A stretch of DNA of 62,149 nt from Rhizoclosmatium globosum (Eukaryota > Chytridiomycota > Chytridiomycetes > Chytridiales > Chytriomycetaceae): contig MCGO01000219.1 of the NCBI GenBank assembly GCA_002104985.1, forward strand, positions 1-62,149. Reading direction: 5' to 3'. Position numbers and translations under genes: made by a program. Of the stretch, positions 52,916-62,149 are shown piece by piece (the stretch's first letter is position 1; each line of letters opens with the position of its first letter). The notes under the pieces were generated by a model, which saw nothing but the letters and a program-made list of their open reading frames with translations, made no database searches and had not been told where the DNA came from.

Positions 52916-53041
52916 TTTGGTCGACAGTATTTATTTATTTTGAATTGATTGACAGGAATATGATTGTGGAAAGAGGGGTGTCCTTCCGTATTCTTTTGTG
53001 AATCACGTTCAAATCAGATATCTGGCAGTGCTTGATTACCA

Positions 53042-53638
53042 ATGACTGTCTCAGCATCAGCACTCCCTCAACAAGTCTTGACTTACGCAGGCCCAGTACC
53101 CGCAAAGTTGCCTAACCTGAGAGCCCGACTCGGCACACCCGACGATGTCCCAGTCTTGAGTTACATCATCAACCTTGCTTATCGGGATTCCAACTGGTTC
53201 AAAACACCCGCCATCCACAACCGCACCTCCCAAAAACAAGTAGCAGAGTACATGACAGGACGAGACTTGTTTATCGTGCTTGAAGACGGAGATGCGACAG
53301 TTGCAACTGTCAAGCTTGTTGCCCCAACGGATGAGCAGGCGTGTTCAGTCATGTCCTTGTTGGCCGTGCATCCAACTTTTGCAAAAATGGGAGTTGCAAA
53401 GTACTTGTTTAAAGTCATGTGTGGGATGGCAGTGTATATGGATGGATTGGAACCTGGTGCTGGTTGGAGTCGTTTGACGTGTGAGGTTATTAATCTGCAG
53501 CCGCATTTGCTTTCTATTTACAAGTCGTGGGGTTTTGTGGAGACCGGGGTGACGATGCAGTGGCATCAGATGGGATATGATTCCAAACTCTTCACGCATG
53601 AATGTCATTTGATTTGTATGGAGCAGAAACTCAAATGA
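53042..53638 (+). CDS. GNAT-family acetyltransferase (198 aa)
   Basis: An intronless ORF. GNAT features include a beta strand-rich start (LRARLGTPDDVPVLSYIINL), TVATVKLVAPTDEQACSVMS, and the acetyl-CoA-binding segment SLLAVHPTFAKMGVAKYLFK, which has Ala/Met/Gly in place of the usual RxxGxG. It then has LTCEVINLQPHLLSIYKSWG and FVETG, the standard final strand. The altered P-loop leaves cofactor binding uncertain. Substrate unknown. It is divergent from the LRR gene, with 126 bp between starts. Confidence 0.8.
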   Translation: MTVSASALPQQVLTYAGPVPAKLPNLRARLGTPDDVPVLSYIINLAYRDSNWFKTPAIHNRTSQKQVAEYMTGRDLFIVLEDGDATVATVKLVAPTDEQACSVMSLLAVHPTFAKMGVAKYLFKVMCGMAVYMDGLEPGAGWSRLTCEVINLQPHLLSIYKSWGFVETGVTMQWHQMGYDSKLFTHECHLICMEQKLK

Positions 53639-53693
53639 TATATTTTAGGACAATAAATCTATTGTTTAATAACATTAATAATATCAATTTTGG

Positions 53694-54407
53694 ATGAAGT
53701 ACTTGACTGCAGCTGCGGCTACCGCAATCGATGTTCAGTTGATGGATCCGGCACGGGGAGGATTCGCACTGAGCCAGTTGATGGAACTTGCAGGACTCTC
53801 TGTTGCTGAATGCGCGTACAAGCTGTTGACAGACTCCCAACGACAACAGCAACGACAACAAGTACTTGTAGTATGTGGGCCAGGCAACAATGGCGGGGAT
53901 GGATTAGTTGCAGCAAGACATCTTCACCACTTTGGCTTTGACGTGCAAGTGGTGTTGCCGAAGCAAGCGGTACGCGAGCCGTTCGTGTCGCTTGTTGTTC
54001 AGGTTGCAGCACTTGGCATACCTGTTGCAGCGACACTTCCATCGGCCAACGAGATGCGATCGCACGTTGGACTAGTTGTTGATGCGGTGTTTGGGTTCTC
54101 GTTCGCAGGCGATGTCCGTGAGCCGTATGGTACTATACTTTCGCAGTTGAAGGTTGTTGAGAAGGAAGTGTCGATATTGTCCGTTGACGTTCCGAGTGGC
54201 TGGCACGTTGAGCAGGGCAACGTGTCAGGGGCGGGTCTTGAACCCACTGCCTTGATTTCGCTGACTGGGCCGAAGGAGAGTGCGCGTTTCTTTACTGGTC
54301 GCCACTTTCTCGGCGGTCGATTTGTTCCGCCGCAGATCCAGAGAGACTTTGGCGTTGTGATTGCAGAGTATGTTGGGGCAGAGCAGAGTGTTGAACTGTT
54401 TGTTTAA
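53694..54407 (+). CDS. NAXE: NAD(P)H-hydrate epimerase (YjeF_N / NAXE)
   Basis: An intronless ORF of 237 residues. MKYLTAAAATAIDVQLMDPA begins the YjeF_N domain, followed by QLMELAGLSVAECAYKLL, VVCGPGNNGGDGLVAARHL (the NNGGDG nucleotide site), VVDAVFGFSFAG and SVDVPSGWHVEQG, all family motifs. It epimerises damaged R-NAD(P)HX so the dehydratase can repair it. There is no mitochondrial presequence, so the product is probably cytosolic. It lies 55 bp after the GNAT gene. Confidence 0.95.
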   Translation: MKYLTAAAATAIDVQLMDPARGGFALSQLMELAGLSVAECAYKLLTDSQRQQQRQQVLVVCGPGNNGGDGLVAARHLHHFGFDVQVVLPKQAVREPFVSLVVQVAALGIPVAATLPSANEMRSHVGLVVDAVFGFSFAGDVREPYGTILSQLKVVEKEVSILSVDVPSGWHVEQGNVSGAGLEPTALISLTGPKESARFFTGRHFLGGRFVPPQIQRDFGVVIAEYVGAEQSVELFV

Positions 54408-54444
54408 TTAAAAGAGTGTCCGAATTCTGCTTTGATTCTTTGAA

Positions 54445-55650
54445 ATGCTCTCAACACACCACCACCACCACCACGACCACCACCACCAACTTGAATCGGA
54501 CGCCAACACCCAACAACAACTCACAAGTCTCCGCGCCCAAACAACGCGTCTCGATCGCCGCGCGTCTCTTCTCAACGACGAACTCTGCGCCGCCGAACGA
54601 AGACTAGTCGACTCAGACAGAGACCTCAAACGAGTCAATGCCGAATTAAAAGCCGCGAAGAAGGCCCTGCTCGACCGCGATGACTCAATTATCCAACTCG
54701 AACAATTGCTGGCTGAGATGTCAGAGCCAAAACTAGTGAAACAATCGAATGCTCTGCCTCGAAACTCTAACACTCAAAACTTGGACGACCAGCGAGCCCT
54801 CAGAAACGCAAACAATACCATTTTAACACTGTCAAATCTTCTGCAGGAGGCGGAATCGGCGCGCCTGATGCTGGACTCTGAAAACTCCGAACTGCGGAGA
54901 GAGGTGGATCACTTGCACTCCCTCGTACACTCTCTCCAAGAGCAAATTGAAGGTTACAGAGAACTAGAATCAAACAGTCTGATTGATTTGGATGCCAGTG
55001 CTATCCTGCCCATCCACTCAACTCCTCCAAAATCTTCAAAACGAATGTCAAAGCATTCTTCTCCGTCTTGTTCAACAACAGATTTAACTGCGGAACCCAT
55101 CTTACAGAGTCTTGCCGAAGACGAATCTTTCTTTGTTGAATATTACAGTATGGATTCCATGGCTGTTGAAGATAATCCTCTCCTCAGATCTTGTGCATCC
55201 ACTGTGCCAGGCAGTCGCGTTCTTTCACCTGTAACCACTCTTTTGGATCCCATCCTTGAACATGAAGATGATGACAACGATAAAGTTGAATTTCTGTCTT
55301 CCGTGGTGACAAAGACTCCTTATTCGTCTCCAGTTCGAACTGGAATCAGAATCCCTACTGCACAACCATCTCTTCCACATAGACACTATAGTTTTTTGCA
55401 TAGTCTGGGCCTTGGTCTCATTTACGAAGACATACCCCTGTTGCCATCTGGGAATACCAATATCTCTGGCAAGAATGAAAGTATACTTGTCGATAAAACA
55501 GTAGAGAGTGTAGATGGTGTTGATTTGGTCGATCGAAGAGTCATGAATCAAGAGATGAACAGGGGGCGAGGATTTATGATGGCTGGAGGAGAAAATGGTT
55601 TGCTGGGACGATTGGTTGCCGTAGCCTGTAAAATGATTCTTGGACAATGA
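54445..55650 (+). CDS. Unknown coiled-coil protein with His-rich N-terminus (401 aa)
   Basis: An intronless ORF 37 bp after NAXE. It opens MLSTHHHHHHDHHHQ, then a heptad-rich coiled coil about residues 20-95 (LTSLRAQTTRLDRRASLLND, RRLVDSDRDLKRVNAELKAA) and another about 115-170 (LTLSNLLQEAESARLMLDSE). The C-terminal half is Ser/Pro-rich and acidic, probably disordered. It ends in GLLGRLVAVACKMILG, a possible amphipathic or membrane helix. No family is recognised. The His tract is encoded by CAC/CAT and could vary by replication slippage. Confidence 0.6.
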   Translation: MLSTHHHHHHDHHHQLESDANTQQQLTSLRAQTTRLDRRASLLNDELCAAERRLVDSDRDLKRVNAELKAAKKALLDRDDSIIQLEQLLAEMSEPKLVKQSNALPRNSNTQNLDDQRALRNANNTILTLSNLLQEAESARLMLDSENSELRREVDHLHSLVHSLQEQIEGYRELESNSLIDLDASAILPIHSTPPKSSKRMSKHSSPSCSTTDLTAEPILQSLAEDESFFVEYYSMDSMAVEDNPLLRSCASTVPGSRVLSPVTTLLDPILEHEDDDNDKVEFLSSVVTKTPYSSPVRTGIRIPTAQPSLPHRHYSFLHSLGLGLIYEDIPLLPSGNTNISGKNESILVDKTVESVDGVDLVDRRVMNQEMNRGRGFMMAGGENGLLGRLVAVACKMILGQ

Positions 55651-55683
55651 TTTATGTAATATAATTATCTTCAAAAAGTTGCG

Positions 55684-58410
55684 ATGAAGAGATTTTCAGC
55701 ACCACCAGAGATTTACGAATCCTATCCAAAGCAAGACAAAGCTATCGTGATTCCATCACTTGTCGAAACGCGTATAGCTGAAGGTGGTTTCTTTGGTTAC
55801 CGTTATTTTTAGCTGAACCTACGCGACTCCCCACAGAAATGGAAAAGCCAAATACTACAACAAACTCACAACCTAACTCTCCACAAACTCCTGTTGCTAC
55901 ATCGCCGGTAATTGATACCTTCGCCTCACCCCCACCGGTTCTTCCCAAACTCGACTTTCTGGATCAAGACCCATCAGAATCACAACCTATCGTGATCCAC
56001 ACTAAATCTGCCCCTCAAAGCCGAAAACCATCATTTGGTCATACTCTTGGTCTGCCACTCCATGGTGTACTAAAAACAAGTAAAACGAGCTTGATTGAAG
56101 GTCAAGGGCGTGACTCTGCTTCTTCAACTGACAGTCTCCCCATGAAAGGGAGTCGAGCTGAATCTTTCGAAAGACGTCCCAACTGTGTGCCTCAGAAAAT
56201 TGTTCACGGACGGAGACAGAGTGTTGGATTTGATTTGCCACCTGTTTCCAAACGGTCAAGTCAAGTTGTGGACCCAAACCAAATTTGTCGGGAAGGAGAT
56301 GAATCTGAGATGGAGGACGATGAACCGCTACCGAGTGGAGGCTTCAACATCGAGAAATTAAAGGGACATAGGGGGAGCTATCAACGCGTCCCAAACCAAG
56401 ACTCTTCAGTCGTAATTTCCGTTATTCCAGTCGACCAATCCCACGAACAAGACATCAGCGGTAGCCAAAGCGGCACCAACATCCACAAAGAACACGAACC
56501 AACCATAGACGAAAAACCCCCAATCCTCATCCCAGAAGAAAGCAGCAGCGAGTCCTCAGAAAGCGACCACAAAGCCTCCAAACAAAGCTCAGCCTCCGTC
56601 GCAACCTCCCTCCGCCCCTCCATCGCAAGCAAACGCTCGGGAAAAAGTAAATCCGGTCTAAGCTCCATGAACTCCATCGACGAAGAAGGAACATTCGGAA
56701 AACTCCTCCGCCTCATCTCCAAATACAAGACATCGTTCCTCGAATCAGAACAATACAAATTCTACCGCAAAACAGTCGACAGCGTGCGGAACCAGATCAT
56801 TGTCGTTTCGACCCTTGAGTTGCTCATTTTCGCGTCGATCCTGTTTATTGTGCGCGTGGCGTTGAAGATGGAGCTTCCGTCGATTCGGTTTTATAACTTG
56901 ATTCATGCTGTGATTGCGTTTCAGGGGAAGTTGTTGCTTGGGGTTGGTTGGGATTTGTCGCATCGTGTTGCGAAGGGGTTTGCGGCGTATGAGGTTGCGA
57001 AGGCGAGTAAAGGTGTTTCCGTTGTGGATGTGGCGGAGATGAATCCAAAGGGGGGTAGACAGTTGCGGGGAGTGTTTTTGGGGAGTTTGGTTGTTGTGGA
57101 GGTTTTGTTGTGGGCTTTGTCGTTTTTTATGGATTGGGTTCCGGTTGAGACGTATTTGGGGGATTTTCCGTGTACGCTGCAGAGCTTTAATTCAAACTGG
57201 AGCTTCACGAGTAGTTTTGATATTTATATGGGTGGGAATGCGGAGTTTGGCGTCTTGGAAGCGTTGAGTGCAAACCCCGTTTTCATATCTTTACATTGAC
57301 ATGAACGTTTTTTGTAGGTACGGGATACCCATGACATCAGGTCTTGTTGGCGGTTTAGGGCCGACACCTGCAGCTGCTCCTAATTCAAATTTCCAAATGG
57401 AAGGTGTTGGCGTTGTCTACGTTGTTAGTACCACATGTATCAACGCTCAAGTCATATTTGGCCCTTCTCAAAATACAACCAGTATTGAACTGTATAATGA
57501 AGAGTTCTGGGGTCAGCTGTACAACACCGCGTTGAACGTGCGATACCCAGCAGGAACACATACCCTCTCCCAGTTCTCAGGCTACGACTTACTTCAAAAG
57601 TGCCAAATAAGCGTCGTAACTGGACTTGGAGACGTCACGTTCAGCTACACTTCCGACGAGTGGGGCAGCATCACAGCCAATTCGATTGAACGCATCCGTA
57701 TCAACAATACATTGGAACTTACACCAAGGATGAGCCCGCAATCCGATTTCGCTACAATCGCGCGTACTTTGGGAGACTCTCAATTAACCTATCAAAATGT
57801 GACTAAATGGATTGCTCAGGGAGTTGGATTGAGCTTGAATAATACAGACCTGAAGTCACTCTTTGTGCGAGGGTCAACAGCAAGTGTGTTGTGTTGGTCG
57901 ATTAATTTGGCGGGGCAGTATGATCCCACGTTGACGTGGAGAGGAATATCTGTCGCCGTAGCTGCTGTTTCACACTACGTGCTAAATCATGGGGATGGAA
58001 CGAACACGGGGATGTGTGCGTTCAATGGCATCAATGGTGTAGGAATTCTTCTGGCACCGGATTGGATTGGGTCAATTTTGACAGCGATGCTGGGTCTGAG
58101 TATATTTCTGCTGATTGCTGTAATCGGGTCATGGTTGTTGATTGTGGGAGGCGGAGATCATGTTGACATTGCGGCTCAAATATTCGACCATCCATTGCGG
58201 CTTCTGTACTACATGCGTAGCTCACTGAAGAAACTCGTAACAAAGATTCGAGGGGAGGATTTGGGCCAGGTTTCTTTGGTGCGGCATTTGCAAAGTGTGA
58301 ATGTCAGGTTTGGAGAAGACAAGTTGACTCGTGGCAATGAAGTTGGTACTCTGATAATTGATGCACCAAAGAAGGTTGTCAAGATGGCGAAAAACAGAGA
58401 TTTCTCATAA
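55684..58410 (+). CDS. Unknown multispan membrane protein with long disordered N-terminus
   Basis: Three exons. The first (55684-55783) encodes MKRFSAPPEIYESYPKQDKA and ends at a GT donor; a 53-nt intron with a CTGAAC branch-like site leads to exon 2 at 55837, in frame with the ATG usually taken as the start. The third exon begins near 57318 (GTTGAG donor in exon 2). About 300 disordered, Ser/Pro-rich residues precede helices at IIVVSTLELLIFASILFIVR, NLIHAVIAFQGKLLLGVGW and GVFLGSLVVVEVLLWALSFF. A large, mostly extracytosolic loop with several NxS/T sequons follows, then a last helix (ILTAMLGLSIFLLIAVIGSW) and a basic tail. I do not recognise the family. Function unknown. Confidence 0.65.
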
Positions 58411-58436
58411 AATTGTTTTCGATCTTTATTTTTCGT

Positions 58437-61400
58437 TTATTTGACTGGGCTGTATGATGATGAAATAGTTTTGACTACTGTTGTGGTATTACCAGAAGCT
58501 GTAGTTGAGACAATTGTTTTTGTGGTTTTGCTCCACTTTGCAGTGATTACGTCATTGCGTTTTTCGAGCATTTTAAGGTCCTTCATAATTGCAACTATGC
58601 GAGGATGATTTCGCGTTCTAAATACCTGTTCAAGAATTTCTACACTCCCCAACAGCGTTTTTCGTTGCTTCAACTTCATCACCTAATTTTGCAAGTGTCA
58701 GGCCTAACTCATGTTGAGCAAAGGCATAGTCCCGATGTTCGGTCGTTCCATAAACTTTTTGAGTAATCATTAAACACTCCAAGAGCAAAGATTTTGATTC
58801 TTCGAAATCGCCATGCCATCGATTAGATATTCCCAGTTCGCGAAGTGCAATAGCCACACTAGATGTTCACGAGTTCCATATACCAGCACAAATGTATTGA
58901 GGCATTCCGTTTGAAGAAGTCTGGCTTCCTCGAACTCTCCCAATTTGCACAGAACGCCACCAGCTCGCGGATAGTTACAGCCGCGTTCGGATGATCACGA
59001 TACCGTATATTTTAACCCAAATATCCAAACAGTCGATATAAATTCTCTTGCACCTTCATAATCCTCAACATTGGAAGCAAGTTGAGCCAAAGTGTACATC
59101 GTGGCTGCAACTCTGGGGATGTACTTTGGTCCCGTACAGTTTCTCTTGGAGTTCAAGGCTTTCGAGATAATACTTTGGCGCTGACATAATCGCCAAGTGT
59201 AGAGGTCGTTCTTCCCAACGCTGAAATTGTGGCGGCAACACTTGGATGCTCACGCGTTCCATACCATTTGACTTGTATATCAAGACATTCTTGATACAAT
59301 TTCTGTGCTTCTTGATATTCTCCAAGATTGAATAACGTAGAAGCCAGCTCATGGATTGTAACGGCCATTTCAGGAGGATCGCGAGTTCCGTAGTACTTCT
59401 CCTTAATTTCGAGACATTCAACGAATAAGCTCTTTGCTTCATGGTAATCTCCAAGATATGAGGCATTTTTGGCCCACAACATAGAGGGTGGAGGCAACAC
59501 TGGGATGGTCTCGAGTTCCAAATACTTTTAATTTGATCTCAAGACTCTCCAGATAAAGTTTCTTGGCTTCTGTATGATGTCCAAGTTTGAGGCAACTCGT
59601 CCCAGCTCGTGCAATATTGCTGCAATATTTTGATGCTCACTTGTTGGGTGATGCTTTTTCTGAATTTCCAGACTCTCGAGAAACAGAATTTTGGCTTCAT
59701 TGTAGTTCCCACATCGATTACAGATTGCCCCAGTGCAACCAGCGTCGCTGCATACTTGGCTTATCACGAGTTCCGTACAGCGTTTCTTCTATTTCGAGAC
59801 TCTTCGAAAATATTTCTCAGCTCAGAATTATCTCCAGGCTTGAATCGATTTGTCCTAGTGCATAAAGAGTGTAGGCTGCATCGAAATTAGCTAAATTTCC
59901 GTAATGATTTTCACTGATATCCAGACTTTCAAGGAACATCTTCTTCGAAAGGTGATAGTTGCCTTTCAGCTATGAGAGAATTATTTAAAGATTGAACAGC
60001 CCAGCAAAACCAAACCTGTTCAATTTGTCCCAAGTGATAGAATGTCTCAGAAATCTGAATACTCTTTGAACCAAATAAGGCAGTCTCGGCTGTGTAAGGC
60101 TTTCGAAAACACTCTCAGCGTCAGTTAATCGTGCATGTGATCTAAAAACTTGCTCCATCGTCTCAGCAATAATTTCATCGATTCCAAACTTCCAGCCTGT
60201 TCCTGGGCAAAGAAAGAATATTCGCTACCAGCGTTGAATATGGGGTGTCAAGAGTGCACATTGAGTGCGTTGCATGGTGAGAATAGTGATCCTGGATCAA
60301 TCGGAAGACAAGAATGCAGCGATCCAATAACTCTTGAAATCGAGGCCACGGCGCTTTCTGCTTGCGAGCAAGTTCTTGATTACGGCGTGAGTTGAGAGGA
60401 GGTTTATGGTCTCGTCCGAACGCAGCCATCCATTATCGAGGAGAATATTCAAAGCCTCATCAACGTCGAAGTTTTCGTCATCATTCCAAATTTTCGCGAT
60501 TTCATCGATCAGAACTCTTGGGATATTGTTGGGAGACAAGTAAGAAAAGGAAGCCAGGATTTCCAAAACCCTCGAACCTAAAGGACCTATACTTGAACAA
60601 TCATCTGTAAATAGACGGAAAATGTGGCCAATAGATCCACGATTTTCTGCTTCAGGTAATGTGGATTCCGAGCTAATGACCTCCTTCATCTTTGCAACAA
60701 ACTTGGAATACGACATTCTTCGCTTAGACTTGATGTAACTCACAACTTGGGCAGCAGAGAGAGAATGGCCAGAAACGTAAGAGAATGGTGTTGAAAGCCT
60801 CGTCATCGCTTCCGACGTCCATACCCGTTCCTTGAACAAGATATTGTCTCGTTGTTTCGTCATCCCATCGATCCACTTCAACTAATTGCTCTGCTTCCAA
60901 CTGCAGTCCTCGAAAATATTGCAAAATGCGGTCGTTACGGGATGTAACCAGTACGTCTCCTTGAAACTTTGACACGTCTCTAAAGCATGCGCGCACAATC
61001 TCAGGATCATCTGCATTATCAACCACGAGAAAATAACCACGTCTTTCTCGATCCAGCGCGAAACAGCCACCCGATAATCCTCCGCACTTGGATTCTCAGG
61101 GACCTTCAACTTCAGCTGCATTGCCATAGCTTCAAACGCGATATTCGCACTTGCGACTGTTTCGAGCGAAATCCAAAAGACTGTTTGATAGTTTTCGGCG
61201 TTGTCGTGAGCGAATTTCGCGGCAGGGTTGATTTTCCCATTCCGGGGACTCCAATGACGAGTGAGATGCCGTGCAAGAATATCGAGAGGCGAATTAAGGA
61301 TTGTTCTGTATCGCGGCCTGTAAAGTTCTTGGCGATTGGGGGAATTTGATGATTCCAATCTCTTGGGCCTAGTGTTGGTAACGTCAGTGGGATTGCTGAT

Positions 61401-62029
61401 GAAAGAGAAACCGCTGTATACCATCGAACGGAAAAAGAACACGCAGAATTCGTTCGACTGTGAGGCAAAGCTGGGATTCTTTCGTTGGTAACTCAGATAA
61501 GGGGAATCCGTTGATTTCAAAGAATTTCCGCATGGTCTCACGGACATTCATTCCAGAAGCAACGTGATTCAAATCTGGATATTGGGTTGATGAAAACAAG
61601 GACCCGTTGAATGGTGTGTAGGTTTCATTCATGAGGGAACCAATCAATATTGGAAATATTCTGGATTTCCCTGACTAGCAGCTTCAATCCAGCTTCGATC
61701 TCAAGCAAAACATTGTCTTGTGTATGCGATTATCGCGATTACTCATCACCGATGTCTTGCCAATCAAAGTTTCGAGCGAAGCGTCGCTGATGAGATAGAT
61801 GAGTAGCTTGCTTCCGTATAGACCGTTTAGGAACCCGTCCTTCCAGTTCTCTGCATCATTGAGGCAATTCTTATCCCAAAATACATTGACAGGACGATTC
61901 ATACGCCGTAGGCCAACCTTCTCGATCAGGCGAGTCAATTCACCTGCGAAGAGCGACTCAAACTGGACACGATAGGATATGAAGATATCATGAGTGCAAC
62001 GTTGTGGCGGCGGCAGTGCCAGTCGCCAT
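58437..62029 (-). pseudogene. TIR-NB-ARC-TPR (NLR-like STAND) gene, frame broken in several places
   Basis: Order from the N-terminus: a TIR domain (HDIFISYRVQFESLFAGELT, VNVFWDKNCLNDAENWKDGF, GLYGSKLLIYLISDASL), an NB-ARC domain (P-loop GVPGMGKST near 61225-61250; YFLVVDNADDPE as Walker B; GDVLVTSRND), a winged-helix-like region (LGSRVLEILASFSYLSPNNI), then many kinesin-light-chain-type TPRs of about 42 residues (AILHELGRVASNLGDY-like) to the end at 58437. Similarity jumps between frames near 61735, 61690, 61235, 61045 and 60770, each needing one base added or lost, and repeatedly in the TPR part. The 5' end is unresolved: an ATG at 62029 is one candidate. Such receptors sense ligands through TPRs and signal through TIR; activity of this copy is doubtful if the breaks are real. 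Confidence 0.65.
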
Positions 62030-62149
62030 TTTCAATGTCAGCCATCTCAAAAAGGTTATAAAATCAATGAGCTGGAGAATAGCTCCATGCTTCTGTTTCC
62101 AAGATTAATTCTACCAACAAACGGCTGTAAACTACAGTGGCTTCTATTG

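Noticed and set aside
988..62029. Programmed ribosomal frameshifting as the explanation for frame breaks
   Set aside because: The break sites share no slippery heptamer or common context and include both gains and losses of a base.
1..62149. CRISPR arrays, bacterial operons or prophage
   Set aside because: No regularly spaced identical repeats; introns, gene content and tRNA context are eukaryotic.

Overview
This looks like nuclear DNA from a zoosporic (flagellated) fungus, most likely a chytrid. The genes are densely packed, with many short introns (about 47-70 nt). They include fungal housekeeping genes (MBF1, PP5, a purine-cytosine permease family member, a fungal-type betaine-lipid synthase). 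They also include homologues of ciliary proteins (CFAP70, ANKRD39 and an ERICH2-like acidic protein) that non-flagellated fungi usually lack. The chytrid assignment is an inference from gene content. The standard genetic code fits every intact gene.

Layout, left to right. 1-370: the 3' end of an unrecognised gene. 515-3360: a four-exon CENP-X (MHF2) gene, divergent from a frame-broken six-hairpin glycosidase. 3363-4228: a non-autonomous terminal-inverted-repeat transposon with 10-bp target duplications. 4380-10300 (minus): a PanP-like PLP decarboxylase, a small unknown gene and an acyltransferase-PAP2 fusion. 10552-16991 (plus): CFAP70, two RING-H2 membrane proteins and an HEWAH metallopeptidase. 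17014-22186: an ERICH2-like gene, an unknown basic protein, an F-box/LRR protein, threonine aldolase and ANKRD39. 22429-27594 (plus): BTA1, a 53-residue membrane protein and an unknown membrane protein.

27819-36179: UGT-like glycosyltransferase, CCDC43, TBC1D5-like RabGAP, CTU2, NAA40 and an AlkD-type DNA glycosylase. 36180-37485: a gene-poor spacer carrying tRNA-Glu(CUC). 37486-43009: an NCS1 permease, PP5, MBF1 and pICln. 43088-50094: three tandem aldo-keto reductases, a pepsin-like protease, two tandem methyltransferases and a GST. 50161-58410: a La-motif protein, a plant-style LRR protein, a GNAT, NAD(P)HX epimerase, a His-rich coiled-coil protein and a multispan membrane protein. 58437-62149: a TIR-NB-ARC-TPR (NLR-like) locus broken by several single-base frame changes.

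Most genes are housekeeping and do not form one pathway. Three themes stand out. The first is lipid metabolism: the acyltransferase-PAP2 fusion, and BTA1 with a CACGTG box upstream. The second is flagellar biology. The third is a run of redox, detoxification and methyltransferase genes with tandem duplications. Several gene pairs diverge from very short spacers (29 bp between CTU2 and NAA40, 55 bp between CENP-X and the glycosidase). Gene models were spliced by eye; junctions were chosen for GT-AG ends, reading frame and family similarity.
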